From the NCBI RefSeq assembly GCF_040529065.1, contig NZ_CP132343.1, forward strand, positions 124,001-188,000: a DNA stretch of 64,000 nt, in the 5' to 3' direction. Under the pieces are notes generated by a model. It saw nothing but the letters and a program-made list of their open reading frames with translations, ran no database searches and was not told where the DNA came from. The stretch comes from Xanthomonas sacchari. Lineage in GTDB: Bacteria; Pseudomonadota; Gammaproteobacteria; Xanthomonadales; Xanthomonadaceae. The position numbers and the translations under genes were made by a program. This document shows positions 18,849-30,406 of this stretch, piece after piece. Positions within the stretch are counted from its first letter, which is position 1. The number at the start of each line of letters is the position of its first letter.

Positions 18849-19601
18849 ATGACCAAGCTCAGCGTCAACGTCAACAAGATCGCGGTGCTGCGCAATTCGC
18901 GCGGCGGCGACCTGCCCAGCGTGCTCGAGGCCGCGCGCGCCTGCCTGGACGCCGGCGCGCACGGCATCACCGTGCACCCGCGCCCGGACCGGCGCCACAT
19001 CCATGCCGAGGACGTGCTGGTGCTAGCCGACCTGACCCGCGAGCGCGGCGTCGAATTCAACATCGAGGGCAACCCGTTCGCGCCACCGCGGCCCGGCTAT
19101 CCCGGGCTGATCGCGCTGTGCGCGCAGGCGCGTCCGGCGCAGGCCACCCTGGTGCCCGACGGCGACGGCCAACTCACCTCCGACCATGGTTTCGACTTCG
19201 GCCGCGACAGCGACCGCCTGCGCCCGCTGATCGCCGAACTGAAGGCCCTGGGCTGCCGGGTCAGCCTGTTCGTCGATGCCGACAACCCCGACCTGGCGGT
19301 GGCGGCAGAACTGGGCGCCGACCGCATCGAGTTGTACACCGGTCCCTATGCCGCCGCGTGGGAGCAGGGCGACAGCGCCGCGGCTGCGCCGTTCGCCGCC
19401 GCCGCACGCCGCGCGCAGGCCGCCGGACTGGGCGTCAACGCCGGCCACGATCTGGCCCAGGCCAATCTCGGCGCGTTCCTGGCGACGGTCCCGGACGTGC
19501 TGGAAGTATCGATCGGCCACGCGCTGATCGGCGAGGCGCTCTACGCCGGACTCGACGCCACGGTGAAGGCCTATCTGGCGGTGCTGGCCGGCGCACGCTG
19601 A
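18849..19601 (+). CDS. pdxJ: Pyridoxine 5'-phosphate synthase
   Basis: A 250-residue PdxJ enzyme, a TIM barrel that condenses 3-amino-1-hydroxyacetone phosphate with 1-deoxyxylulose 5-phosphate to form pyridoxine 5'-phosphate, the last ring-closing step of de novo vitamin B6 synthesis. Conserved segments include [40 protein letters not shown] and [13 protein letters not shown]. The start at 18849 follows the small membrane protein stop by 14 bases. pdxA is not nearby. Confidence 0.97.
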   Translation: MTKLSVNVNKIAVLRNSRGGDLPSVLEAARACLDAGAHGITVHPRPDRRHIHAEDVLVLADLTRERGVEFNIEGNPFAPPRPGYPGLIALCAQARPAQATLVPDGDGQLTSDHGFDFGRDSDRLRPLIAELKALGCRVSLFVDADNPDLAVAAELGADRIELYTGPYAAAWEQGDSAAAAPFAAAARRAQAAGLGVNAGHDLAQANLGAFLATVPDVLEVSIGHALIGEALYAGLDATVKAYLAVLAGAR

Positions 19602-19803
19602 GCGACGCCGGCAACGCGAGGCAGGGCGTCTCCTTGACAGACTGGCCGCTTGGCGGCCGCGGCCATCCAGTGCCGCAGGGCTGTCGCGCTCGGCGCGATC
19701 CAATCATCGCGGGTTTTGGGCTGTCTCCCCCAGGCGGCGCGCCGAGCGGTGTGCGAGCGGGCGACGCCACCGACAATGGTGGCGTCGCATCGCCGGCTGC
19801 CTG

Positions 19804-20211
19804 TTACTGCACGAAACCGATGCGCTGCACGTCGGCGTTCTTGGCCGCCGCCAGCACCTTGGCCATGGCCTCGTAGTCGGCGTCCGGGCTGGCATCGATG
19901 CGCAGCTCGGGCGGATTGCCGGCCGCCTGCGCCATCGCCTCTTGCAGCCGCGGCTGCAGATCGCGCAAGGCCAGCGGCGCGGCATTCCAGAACAACTGGC
20001 CACTGGCATCCAGGCGCAACTGGATCGGGTCCGGTGGCGGCAAGGGTCTGGAGAGTGCCGGCGTCCGCTGCGGCAGGTCCATGGTGATCGTTCGCGTCAG
20101 CATCGGCGCGGTGACGATGAAAATGATCAACAGCACCAGCATCACGTCGACCAGCGGAGTGACATTGATCTCCGCCAGCGGTCCCCGATTCCCTGCAGCA
20201 CTGAACGCCAT
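19804..20211 (-). CDS. exbD: Third ExbD-type biopolymer transport protein
   Basis: A 135-residue ExbD/TolR family protein. One N-terminal helix carries the proton-path aspartate in [21 protein letters not shown], followed by a periplasmic domain with a proline-rich linker ([14 protein letters not shown]). The start at 20211 has a strong AGGAGG site. The C-terminal half ([28 protein letters not shown]) closely matches the ExbD at 20537-20950, so it looks like a tandem duplicate. It lies beyond that operon's terminator and so probably has its own promoter. It could energise a separate transport or motility process. Confidence 0.93.
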   Translation of the reverse strand: MAFSAAGNRGPLAEINVTPLVDVMLVLLIIFIVTAPMLTRTITMDLPQRTPALSRPLPPPDPIQLRLDASGQLFWNAAPLALRDLQPRLQEAMAQAAGNPPELRIDASPDADYEAMAKVLAAAKNADVQRIGFVQ

Positions 20212-20456
20212 GGTCAGCCTCCTGTGGGTGTGGTGTCGCGCCACCAGCCTACACCCGCGGCGCGGCGGTGTGCGAGAGGCGGAGACAAGGCGCAGGGCGG
20301 ATTCGGCTTGGTCCGGCGGCGAAGCTCCTCAACGGCCCAGGCCGGGTGGCCGTCGAGCAGGGAGGCACGTCCACACTCGGGACGACATACCGCGCTACAT
20401 GCCGGACCGCGGGCCGGCATCGTCGCAATGCGCAGGACATCCAACCGTGCACGCAC

Positions 20457-20486
20457 AAAAAAACGCCACCGTTTCCGGTGGCGTTT
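20457..20486 (-). terminator. Intrinsic terminator of the tonB-exb operon
   Basis: On the minus strand an 11-bp stem (AAACGCCACCG and its complement, loop GAAA) runs into seven T residues. It lies about 50 bases after the second exbD stop. The rest of the 325-base gap 20212-20536 shows no gene. Confidence 0.92.
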
Positions 20487-20536
20487 GCAGTCGCGTCATG
20501 ACTGAGGTGTTGCGGTGAAACGGATTGCGTTGAAGC

Positions 20537-20950
20537 TTATTGCTGCACGAAGCCGATCTTCTTCATGTCCGAGTTCTTGGCGGCGGCCAGCACCTTGGCC
20601 ATCACTTCGTACTCGGAATCCGGATTGGCATCGATGCGCAGTTCCGGCTGGTTGGTCGGATCGCGCTGGACTTCGTTTTCCATCATCTGCGGGAGCGCAC
20701 TCACCGCCACCGGGCTGTTGTTCCAGAATACCTGGTTCGACGCATCGATCCGCAGATCGATCGGCGGCGGCGGATCGCGCAACTGCGGCGGCGGGTTGAT
20801 GACCCGCTGCGGCAGATCCACGTCGATCGGGTACGTCATGATCGGCGCAGTCACGATGAAGATGATCAACAGCACCAGCATCACGTCGACCAGCGGCGTG
20901 ACGTTGATGTCGGCCATGGGACCACGGCCGCCTCCTGAGCTGAACGCCAT
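20537..20950 (-). CDS. exbD: ExbD2-type biopolymer transport protein
   Basis: A 137-residue ExbD protein anchored by one helix with the conserved Asp ([16 protein letters not shown]) and carrying a periplasmic domain with a proline-rich section ([13 protein letters not shown]). Together with ExbB it forms the proton-driven motor that energises TonB. It begins three bases after the exbD1 stop, so the two are translationally linked. A tonB-exbB-exbD1-exbD2 order is characteristic of Xanthomonas, where two ExbD proteins are encoded in one operon. Confidence 0.96.
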   Translation of the reverse strand: MAFSSGGGRGPMADINVTPLVDVMLVLLIIFIVTAPIMTYPIDVDLPQRVINPPPQLRDPPPPIDLRIDASNQVFWNNSPVAVSALPQMMENEVQRDPTNQPELRIDANPDSEYEVMAKVLAAAKNSDMKKIGFVQQ

Positions 20951-20953
20951 GGC

Positions 20954-21379
20954 TCAGTTCCCCTTCTCTTTGGTCGCAACGAAGCCGACGTCCAGCATGC
21001 CCTGACTCTGCGCGATCTTGGTGATCTCGTTGATCGTGCGCATCTTGGTGGTGCGGTCGCCACGCAGGTTGAGCGGCGGCTGCGGGGTCTGCTGTGCAGC
21101 GGTCGAGAAGCGCGACTCCAGGGCTTCCTTGGAGATCGGCTCGTCGTTCCAGTACAGCGACCCATCCTCCTTGACCGCCAGGGTGATCGGATTCGAACGC
21201 TTGTCGTCCTTGTCCGGATCCTGCTTCAAGTTGGCTTGGGGCAGCTCCACCTTGACCTTGTGGGACATCAGCGGTGCCGTGATGATGAAGATGATCAGCA
21301 GCACCAGCATCACGTCCACGAGGGGCGTGACGTTGATGTCGGCCATGGGGCCGCCGCTGTTACCACTACTGAAAGCCAT
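20954..21379 (-). CDS. exbD: ExbD1-type biopolymer transport protein
   Basis: A 141-residue ExbD protein. The membrane helix contains the essential aspartate in [21 protein letters not shown]. The periplasmic region differs from the other two ExbDs in having a lysine/aspartate-rich linker (LKQDPDKDDKRSNP) in place of polyproline. It starts 40 bases after exbB with a CGGAG ribosome-binding site. It is part of the ExbB-ExbD-TonB energy-transducing complex of the inner membrane. Confidence 0.96.
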   Translation of the reverse strand: MAFSSGNSGGPMADINVTPLVDVMLVLLIIFIITAPLMSHKVKVELPQANLKQDPDKDDKRSNPITLAVKEDGSLYWNDEPISKEALESRFSTAAQQTPQPPLNLRGDRTTKMRTINEITKIAQSQGMLDVGFVATKEKGN

Positions 21380-21419
21380 AACGGGCTCCGTTAACGTTGC
21401 GTGGACGACTTAGCCGGGA

Positions 21420-22184
21420 TCAGCGAACGCGCGAACCGGTGGCGAAGAAGTCGTGCAGGTCGTGAGCGAAGGTGTCGAACTTGGCGATCACCGAGCTGTT
21501 GACCTTGCTGAAGAAGTTGAAGGCGAACACGGCCGGGATCGCGACGAACAGACCGATCGCGGTCATGATCAGCGCTTCACCGACCGGGCCGGCGACGGCG
21601 TCGATCGAGGCCGAACCGGTGGCACCGATCTTGATCAGCGCGCCGTAGATGCCCCACACGGTACCCAGCAGACCGACGAACGGCGCGGTCGCACCGACGG
21701 TCGCCAGCAGAGTCATGCCCGACTGCAACTTGGTGCTTTCGCGGGTCACGGCCTGACGCAGGGCGCGGTCGACGAACTCCGAACGGCTCAGGGTCTCGCC
21801 CAGGCCGGTGCCGGTGCCGGCTTCGGCGCGCTGGTGGTGCGCGGCGGCCTGCGCAGCGTCCAGGGCGATCTTCGAGAACGGCTCGGAGGCCGGCTGCTCT
21901 TCCATCGCACGGATGGCGTCCTGGGCGTTCGGGGTGTCCCAGAACAGGCTGGTGACGCGGTCGGCCTGGCTCTTCAGACGGGTGGCGCGGAAGATGTTGA
22001 TGATCGTCCAGTACCAGGACGAGGCGGACATGATGATCAGGGTGATGAGCACCACCCAGGAGACGGCGAAGTCACCCGGCTTGGAGGTCATTTCGGTGAT
22101 CAGGTGCTCGAAGCCCATCTGCGACAGGGCGTTCGATGCGTTGTTGCCCCCCGCAGCAGCGGCGATGAAAATTTCCTGCAGCAT
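21420..22184 (-). CDS. exbB: ExbB-type MotA/TolQ/ExbB proton channel protein
   Basis: A 254-residue ExbB, the pentameric inner-membrane scaffold that couples proton flow to TonB. Three membrane helices are visible: about 40-62, 154-176 and 201-222. The hallmark of the family, VGATAPFVGLLGTVWGIYGAL, and GEALIMTAIGLFVAIPAV are intact. The ribosome-binding site AAAGGTAAG lies upstream. It follows tonB by 97 bases, in which there is a strong hairpin, so relative levels of TonB and ExbB may be set there. Confidence 0.97.
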   Translation of the reverse strand: MLQEIFIAAAAGGNNASNALSQMGFEHLITEMTSKPGDFAVSWVVLITLIIMSASSWYWTIINIFRATRLKSQADRVTSLFWDTPNAQDAIRAMEEQPASEPFSKIALDAAQAAAHHQRAEAGTGTGLGETLSRSEFVDRALRQAVTRESTKLQSGMTLLATVGATAPFVGLLGTVWGIYGALIKIGATGSASIDAVAGPVGEALIMTAIGLFVAIPAVFAFNFFSKVNSSVIAKFDTFAHDLHDFFATGSRVR

Positions 22185-22242
22185 GACGCTTACCTTTGTT
22201 GTGTGTGGTGGTGATGAGGGTGGTGCAAAGAGTAGACAGGGC

Positions 22243-22273
22243 TTGCGGACCGGCGGTGCGCCGGTCCGCGCAA
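22243..22273 (-). terminator. Strong hairpin between tonB and exbB, possible attenuator
   Basis: An 11-bp perfect GC-rich stem (GCGGACCGGCG and its complement) with a three-base loop lies directly after the tonB stop on the minus strand. The bases after it are AAGCCC, so there is no T tract and it is not a classic terminator. It could protect the upstream mRNA or partially end transcription. Confidence 0.5.
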
Positions 22274-22281
22274 CCTTTGTA

Positions 22282-22956
22282 TCAGTTCAGCGCGAAGTTG
22301 ACCGGGACGCGAACGCGGCCGGCGGTCTTCTGTCCATTGACGACAGCGGCATTGAACCGCCACTTGCGCGCTGCTTCCATGGCGGCGCGGTCCAGGTCGC
22401 GGTTGCGGCTGGATTTCTCGACGGCAACGTTCGTGACGTTACCACTGGCGTCGACGTCGATGATCAGGATCACCTCGCCCTGTGCGCCCGACCGGAATGC
22501 AGCCGGCGGGTACTTCGGCGGGTTCATGTTCTTCGACGAGATATCGACGCTAGCGCTGATGTCGGAGGGTGCGGCCGGCGGCGCGGGCGGCGACGGCGGC
22601 GTGGCGATGTCCGTGTCGCGCGGCGTCGGCACGTCGATCACCGGGGCTTCCGGCGGCGGCGGCAGCGGGGTCGGCTTCGGCGGCGCCAGGTTCTTCACCG
22701 GCGGCGGCGGAGTTTCCGGCGGCTTCGGCGGCGGCGGCGGCGGCGGGGGAGGCGGCGGCGGTGCGTCCACCAGGGTGACCATGATGTTGCGTTCCTTCTC
22801 CGCCACCGCCTTGGGCGCAACGGCCGGAATCAGCAGCAACATCAGCGCTGCAAGGTGCAGCGCGATTACGAAGGCAATACCGATGATGCGCGGCCAGCTG
22901 AGGCCGGAGGCGTCATCTTTGTCGTAATGCCGATGGATGACCAGTTGTTCCGTCAT
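22282..22956 (-). CDS. tonB: TonB energy-transducing protein
   Basis: A 224-residue TonB. A cytoplasmic tail of about 22 residues precedes one membrane helix (IIGIAFVIALHLAALMLLLIP). A proline-rich rigid spacer follows, including twelve consecutive prolines (about 66-77), and then a C-terminal domain with YPPAAFRSGAQGEVILIIDV and ARKWRFNAAVVNGQK. It transmits ExbBD-derived energy to outer-membrane receptors such as the one at 7511-9637. The cytoplasmic tail is longer than in E. coli TonB. It heads the leftward exb operon; no clear Fur box was found. Confidence 0.96.
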   Translation of the reverse strand: MTEQLVIHRHYDKDDASGLSWPRIIGIAFVIALHLAALMLLLIPAVAPKAVAEKERNIMVTLVDAPPPPPPPPPPPPKPPETPPPPVKNLAPPKPTPLPPPPEAPVIDVPTPRDTDIATPPSPPAPPAAPSDISASVDISSKNMNPPKYPPAAFRSGAQGEVILIIDVDASGNVTNVAVEKSSRNRDLDRAAMEAARKWRFNAAVVNGQKTAGRVRVPVNFALN

Positions 22957-23108
22957 GCGCCAATGACTCGATTAAAGGGGGGCGGATCCCGCGGTGGAGC
23001 GGGACCCAAGTTCACGCGGCGATGACACCGCAGGAACCTCCAAGCTTATACCAATCCCTGTTACCTGCACTACTTTCAGCACTGGTAATCGGGGGCTTTT
23101 TTTGCGTG

Positions 23109-24302
23109 CTACTTCAGGTTGATGATCTTCTTGGCGTCTTCCGGCTTTTTGACGCCCTTGGCCAGCGCCTGCTGCGCCGCCTGCTTGGCCTCGGCCACGC
23201 GGCCTTCCGAATGCAGCACCTTGGCCAGGTTGAGATAGGTTTCGCCGTCCTTGGACAGCGGCGCGGCCTTCTGCCAGTTCTCGATCGCCTGCGGCAGCTG
23301 GTCGGTGTAGTAGTACGACTGCGCCAGCGCCAGGTAGGTCTGGTAGTCCGGCTTCAGAATGCCCTTCTGCATGCCTTCGTTGATGACCGCGATGACGTCC
23401 TTCTCATGGCCGTCGGTGTTGGCGTAGATCGAGTACAGCTGCTTGTATTCCTTCTCGTCGGTCAGCTGACCGGAGGTACGCAGCTTGTCCATCACCGCCG
23501 CGGCCTTGTCCATCTGGTCGGCCTGCATGTACATGCTGGCCAGGTTGAGCTGGGCCTTCTTGTCGTTGGGCGACTTGGCCGCCAGCGCCTCGGCGGCCTT
23601 GACCGCCTCGCCGGTCTGGCCGGCCTCGGCGTAGGACGCCATCAGCAGCTGGTTCCAGCTGTCCTTCGGTTCCGGCGACGCGGCGATGGCCTGCTTCAGC
23701 GCCGGGATCGCTTCCTGGTAGCGCTGCGCCTGGTACAGGGCCTGGCCCTTGAGGATCAGGTCTTCCGGGCGGGTCGACTTGGTTTCGGCGAGGAACTTGT
23801 CCAGCGTGGCCAGGCCTTCGGCGGTCTGGTCGTCCTGCAGCTGCAGCTGCGCCAGCATCAGCATCGACTGGTAGTGGCCGTTGTTGTCCAGGCCGTTGAA
23901 CTGGATCGCCTGCTTCAGGTACGCCTGCGCGGCCTTGCTGTCGTCGAGGTTGTAGGCGGCCTGCGCGGCCAGCTGCGCGGCGACCGACTTGTCGTACTCG
24001 TTGGCGCCGCTGTTGCCCAGGATCTCATCGGCCTGGCTGCGCACCGACGCGTAGTCCTCGCCCTTGTTGTAGGTGTCGATCAGCTTCTGCAGCTTGCTGC
24101 CGAGCTTGGACGACGGCTTGCCGTTGGGCTCCTTGCGCTCGGCATTGGGGAACAGCACCGCCGCCTTCTCGTTCTTGGCATTGCGCGAGGAACGGTGGTC
24201 GGTGCGATCGCTCTGCGCAGCGGCATCGGTCACCACCGCGCCACCGAGGGCGGCGGCGATCACCAGGGACAACAACGCTTGCTTGCGAATGCGGAATTTC
24301 AT
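23109..24302 (-). CDS. Secreted TPR repeat protein
   Basis: A 397-residue protein with a signal peptide (ending near ALGGAVVTDAAAQ) and a run of tetratricopeptide-like helical pairs from about residue 65 to 385. The last two, around YLALAQSYYYTDQLPQAIENWQKAAPL and NLAKVLHSEGRVAEAKQAAQQAL, are the clearest. TPR proteins of this kind scaffold periplasmic complexes. It precedes tonB on the same strand by 152 bases, a link seen in Xanthomonas, and may be co-transcribed. The ribosome-binding site GAGGTGA is strong. Its partner is unknown. Confidence 0.88.
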   Translation of the reverse strand: MKFRIRKQALLSLVIAAALGGAVVTDAAAQSDRTDHRSSRNAKNEKAAVLFPNAERKEPNGKPSSKLGSKLQKLIDTYNKGEDYASVRSQADEILGNSGANEYDKSVAAQLAAQAAYNLDDSKAAQAYLKQAIQFNGLDNNGHYQSMLMLAQLQLQDDQTAEGLATLDKFLAETKSTRPEDLILKGQALYQAQRYQEAIPALKQAIAASPEPKDSWNQLLMASYAEAGQTGEAVKAAEALAAKSPNDKKAQLNLASMYMQADQMDKAAAVMDKLRTSGQLTDEKEYKQLYSIYANTDGHEKDVIAVINEGMQKGILKPDYQTYLALAQSYYYTDQLPQAIENWQKAAPLSKDGETYLNLAKVLHSEGRVAEAKQAAQQALAKGVKKPEDAKKIINLK

Positions 24303-24461
24303 GGGTCACCTCGGTGGATACCGCCCGGAGCGGCACGGAAGACGGAGCGGCCGTTCCTCGGCCGAGCCAGCAAACCTATCAGAAACCTGTACGCCGTGAA
24401 AACGTTTTTGGATGCGTTTTCTGTGACAGTGCCGGCGGCCGGCGCGGGGACGACGCCAGGC

Positions 24462-25268
24462 TCAGCCGCACTTGGGCGTCCTGCCGGCACTGCGCGCCTG
24501 CGCATACACCGGTTCCAGCGCAGCGACGTCGCGCTGCAGCTCGCCGATGCGGGCACTGGGATCGGGGTGGGTGGAGAGCCATTGCGGCGGTCGATCGCCG
24601 CCGGCGGCCATCATGTTCTTCCACAGTTCCACCGCCTGCGCCGGGTCGAAGCCGGCCTGCGCCATCAGGCGCTGGCCGACGACGTCGGCTTCGGCTTCCT
24701 GCTGGCGCGAGCCGGGCAGCAGGAACAGCGTCTGCGCGGTCATGCCGCCTACCTGGCCGACGGTATCGGCCGCGCCCTGGCCATAGCGGGCGCCGGCCAG
24801 CGCGCCAATCACGCTCAGGCCGGCCTGCGCGCCGAGTTGGCGGGTGATGCGTTCTTCGTGATGACGCGAGATGACGTGGCCGATCTCGTGGCCGAGCACG
24901 GCGGCGAGCTGGTCCTGGTTCTTGGCCACGCTGAAGATGCCGCTGTTGACCCCGACCTTGCCGCCGGGGAGGGCGAAGGCGTTGGGTTCTTTGTCGTTGA
25001 ACAGCGCGGTTTCCCAGCCGTTACCGCGCCATTGGTCGGGCAATTGCGCGACCAGCGCGTTGACCACGCAGCGCACGTAGGCGTTGCGCTTGGGATCGGT
25101 ATCCAGCTGTTCCTTGGCCTTGGCCTCGGCGAACGCCTGCGCGCCCATCTGGTCGAGTTGTTGTTGCGAGATGCCGCCGACGACCTGGGTGCGCCCGGTT
25201 GGCGATGTCGTCGTCGCACACGCTGCCAGCAGCATCGCGAGCGACGCGCCAAGTACCACTTGCTTCAT
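24462..25268 (-). CDS. M48 family metalloprotease lipoprotein (LoiP/YcaL-like)
   Basis: A 268-residue zinc metallopeptidase of family M48. A lipoprotein signal ends at the lipobox LLAAC (Cys17), so it is anchored in a membrane facing the periplasm. The catalytic HEIGH motif lies at about 131-135, and the third zinc ligand is in the downstream motif EAEADVVGQRLM. The C-terminal THPDPSARIGELQ is typical of M48 lipoproteins such as LoiP and YcaL, which cut misfolded outer-membrane proteins. A GAGGGGGGA ribosome-binding site precedes the start. Confidence 0.93.
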   Translation of the reverse strand: MKQVVLGASLAMLLAACATTTSPTGRTQVVGGISQQQLDQMGAQAFAEAKAKEQLDTDPKRNAYVRCVVNALVAQLPDQWRGNGWETALFNDKEPNAFALPGGKVGVNSGIFSVAKNQDQLAAVLGHEIGHVISRHHEERITRQLGAQAGLSVIGALAGARYGQGAADTVGQVGGMTAQTLFLLPGSRQQEAEADVVGQRLMAQAGFDPAQAVELWKNMMAAGGDRPPQWLSTHPDPSARIGELQRDVAALEPVYAQARSAGRTPKCG

Positions 25269-25336
25269 ACGGTCCCCCCTCCTGACACGCGTCGCAGTGT
25301 GGAGGGCCGCGTCTTAACATTTCGTCAAACAAACCT

Positions 25337-26182
25337 TCAGGTTGCGCCAAACCAGTACAGCCCGGCGACCGCGATGGCGTTGTTGAGGCCATGCGCGGCG
25401 ATCGACGCCCACAAGGTGCCGGTGCGCTTGTACAGCCAGGCGAACGCCGCGCCCATGCCGCCGTAGACCAGCCACAGCTGTGCGGTCGCGGCCAGGCTGT
25501 TGCCGGTGGTCCCCGGCACTTCGTGCACCAGGGCGAAGGCGGCGCCGCTGAGCAGCATGCCCAAACGCGGCCGGCCTGCGTCCCACAGCCGCCCGAACAA
25601 CACGCGACGGAACAGCAGTTCCTCGTAGGCCGGGGCGATCACCACGGCGAACACGATCAGGAACAGCGGCATCTGCGCCATCGCGTCCTGCATCAACGGC
25701 AGGTTGGTCGGCACCGGCTTGATGCCGATCTGCGCCGCCAGCGCGGAAATCGCCGCGCTGCCGACGAACACGCCGACCGCGACCAGCAGCACCCAGCCCC
25801 AGGTCGACGGCGTGCGCGCCGCCTGCCACGAGGCGCGGCGCTCGGCGGCGCTGGCCGGGCGACGCAGGAAGTACAGCAGCAGCGCCGCGGAGAGGGTGCT
25901 GACCAGGGCGATCAGCAGTTGCGCCAGCGCGCCCGGCTGACCGACCCGCTGCGCCACCACCGAGGCCAGGCGATCGGCGGGGATGCCGTGCGCCTTCAGT
26001 TCCATCGCCAGCTGGAAGCCGCGGATCACGCCCCAGACCAGGCCGCTCAGCACGCTCACCGCCAGCAGTACCACCGCCGCCAGCAGCACGTCGAGGAAGA
26101 ACCCGAGGATCGGCCGACGCGGGCGGGCCGGCGGCGCGGACGGCAACGGCAGCGGGGTGGCGGGCAACGGCGGTGCGGTCAT
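25337..26182 (-). CDS. CPBP family intramembrane glutamic endopeptidase
   Basis: A 281-residue multispanning membrane protein of the CPBP (CAAX protease and bacteriocin-processing, ABI) family. The catalytic motif EEXXXR is present as YEELLFRRVLF at about residues 195-205, followed by HEVP in the next helix and AHGLNNA near the C-terminus. The cytoplasmic N-terminus is rich in proline and alanine. Bacterial members process membrane peptides or take part in immunity to bacteriocins; the target here is unknown. The ribosome-binding site AGGACC is close to the start. It sits between gyrB and the M48 gene. Confidence 0.9.
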   Translation of the reverse strand: MTAPPLPATPLPLPSAPPARPRRPILGFFLDVLLAAVVLLAVSVLSGLVWGVIRGFQLAMELKAHGIPADRLASVVAQRVGQPGALAQLLIALVSTLSAALLLYFLRRPASAAERRASWQAARTPSTWGWVLLVAVGVFVGSAAISALAAQIGIKPVPTNLPLMQDAMAQMPLFLIVFAVVIAPAYEELLFRRVLFGRLWDAGRPRLGMLLSGAAFALVHEVPGTTGNSLAATAQLWLVYGGMGAAFAWLYKRTGTLWASIAAHGLNNAIAVAGLYWFGAT

Positions 26183-26263
26183 CGCGGTCCTGGGCGGCAG
26201 CGGGCGGAAAGCGCAGCGGGACGCCCCGCCCCGGCACGGAGGCCAGGACGGGCACCGCCACGG

Positions 26264-28804
<2,541 letters not shown>

Positions 28805-28838
28805 TTATAGCAGCCCGGGCCGCCGGACCCGCGGCGGC

Positions 28839-29939
28839 CTAGGAGACGGCCAGGATCTGGCCATGTTCCACGTGGAACCGCGCGATCGGTAGGCCGGCAT
28901 CGGCCAGCGCCTGCGGGGTTTCGGTGGCGGTGACGAAGACCTGGGCCGGCCCGGCACGTAGCCGCTCCAGCACGCGCGCCTGATGGTGGCGGTCCAGTTC
29001 CGAGGCCAAATCGTCCAGGGCGATCACTGGCCACTCGCCGCGCTGCTCTGCGTAGTCCTCGGCTTGCGCCAGCAGGCAGGCCAGGGCGGTGAGCTTGGCC
29101 TGGCCGCGGGAGAGCGCGTCGCGGCCGGGAATCTCGGCGAAGCTGAGGCTCCAGTCGGCCCGGTGCGGACCGGCGGAGGTATAGCCAAGCTGACGGTCGC
29201 GCTCGCGGTTGAGCAGCAGCGCGTCGGCCAACGACAACTCCTGGCGTCGCCAACCGGGCGCGAACTGCAGATGCACGATGCCCAGCGCGGGCGCCAGATC
29301 CGGGGCCAGGGCGAGCAGGCGCTGGAGCAGGCGGTCCAGGTAGTCCTGGCGACGCGAGGTCAGCGGCTCACCGGACTCGGCCAGCTCGTGGTCCCAGGCA
29401 TCCAGCGCCGCGCCGCTGCCACCGCTCTTGAGCAGGGCATTGCGCTGCTTGAGCGCGCGGGCATAGCGTCGCCATAGCGACAGAAAGTCAGGTTCCACGT
29501 GGAACAAGCCCCAATCGACGAAACGGCGCCGGGGCTCGCCGCCGCCGCTGACCAGCAGATGGCTCCCTGGCTCGAAGGTGACCACCGCCAGCGCGGCGCA
29601 CAGCGCACCGAGATGGGCGACGTCCTGGCCGTCGAGGCGACCACGCCATTCCTGACCGCTGTGGCGCAGGCCGGCGCGACGCCGACGCGTCGGACCTGCG
29701 TCACCGGCGTGTTCCTGCCATTCGACGAAGACATCCAACGCGTCCTGCCCCTGCCGAACCAGCCCATCGCGCACGCGGCCACGGAAGCTGCGACCGTAGG
29801 CCATCAGGTGCATCGCCTCTAGCACGGTGGTCTTGCCGGCGCCGTTGTCGCCGGTGATCAGGTTCAGCCCGGGCGCGGGCGCCAGCTCGAGCGTCGCGAA
29901 CCGGCGCAGGTGATGGAAATCTAGACGGGAGATGTGCAT
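28839..29939 (-). CDS. recF: DNA replication and repair protein RecF
   Basis: A 366-residue RecF, an ABC-type ATPase that loads RecA on gapped DNA with RecO and RecR. Walker A is GDNGAGKTT near residues 32-40. The signature motif is LSRGQ, and the Walker B region is [12 protein letters not shown]. The start at 29939 gives the family N-terminus [14 protein letters not shown]; upstream in-frame sequence is not RecF-like. Two perfect parS sites are embedded in the coding sequence, encoding RFHVEHG near the end and FHVEPD in the middle. The gene lies 480 bases from dnaN, much farther than in many gammaproteobacteria. Confidence 0.97.
   Translation of the reverse strand: MHISRLDFHHLRRFATLELAPAPGLNLITGDNGAGKTTVLEAMHLMAYGRSFRGRVRDGLVRQGQDALDVFVEWQEHAGDAGPTRRRRAGLRHSGQEWRGRLDGQDVAHLGALCAALAVVTFEPGSHLLVSGGGEPRRRFVDWGLFHVEPDFLSLWRRYARALKQRNALLKSGGSGAALDAWDHELAESGEPLTSRRQDYLDRLLQRLLALAPDLAPALGIVHLQFAPGWRRQELSLADALLLNRERDRQLGYTSAGPHRADWSLSFAEIPGRDALSRGQAKLTALACLLAQAEDYAEQRGEWPVIALDDLASELDRHHQARVLERLRAGPAQVFVTATETPQALADAGLPIARFHVEHGQILAVS
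28864..28879. other. parS site inside the recF 3' end
   Basis: TGTTCCACGTGGAACC carries the perfect palindromic core GTTCCACGTGGAAC of the gammaproteobacterial parS site bound by ParB, placed about 2.8 kb from the dnaA-dnaN gap. It encodes FHVEH in RecF. parA and parB are not in the window. Confidence 0.85.
29491..29506. other. parS site inside recF
   Basis: GGTTCCACGTGGAACA has the perfect palindromic parS core and encodes FHVEP of RecF. It is the middle of three sites in about 1.5 kb. Confidence 0.85.
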
Positions 29940-30349
29940 GCGGGGATAGAGGCGAAGGCGCTCGCACCGGGCGCACGCAGATCGGGATTGGGTCAGGGCG
30001 GCAGCATACTCAAAATGGTCTGTGGGTGCCGTGAGGCGTTGCTGCCCACGGCGGCGCGAGCGCCGTCTCAATGGGCTGATCGAAGCGTTACGTGGGAGCC
30101 ATGCCTTGGGCTATCCAGGGCTGGCCTGCCCTGAGCCAGCTGGGCTTCTTCGGCAAAGCAACGTTCTATGAGGATCCGGCGGTTCCTGAGCGTAGCGATC
30201 CAAGGGGTGTATACGTCCAAGCTGTCCATCTTGGTGGCCGTGCAGACGAAGACGCTCCAACGCCGTGTGTCGCTCGACGGCCCCCGTTTTCCATGAAGCG
30301 ACAACTCGGCACTGCTTTCCTGGGTGCAGAAGCAGTTTTACAGCGCTCC

Positions 30350-30377
30350 AAAAAAGAAAACCCGGCACAAGGCCGGG
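30350..30377 (-). terminator. Intrinsic terminator after dnaN
   Basis: On the minus strand the stem CCCGGC/GCCGGG with a five-base loop (CTTGT) is followed by TTTTCTTTTT. It lies 42 bases after the dnaN stop and next to the third parS site, so recF must use its own promoter. Confidence 0.85.
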
Positions 30378-30390
30378 TCGCTTTCGCACG

Positions 30391-30406
30391 TGTTCCACGT
30401 GGAACA
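30391..30406. other. parS site between dnaN and recF
   Basis: TGTTCCACGTGGAACA is a perfect 16-bp palindrome and the best parS match in the window, about 1.1 kb from the oriC region. It lies immediately downstream of the dnaN stop and beside the dnaN terminator. Confidence 0.9.

Noticed and set aside
16833-19601. A 922-codon frame reaching pdxJ
   Set aside because: Only the last 250 codons are PdxJ; the rest overlaps cls in another frame.
22728-22765. GGC/CGG tract in tonB
   Set aside because: It encodes the normal polyproline spacer of TonB and needs no separate explanation.
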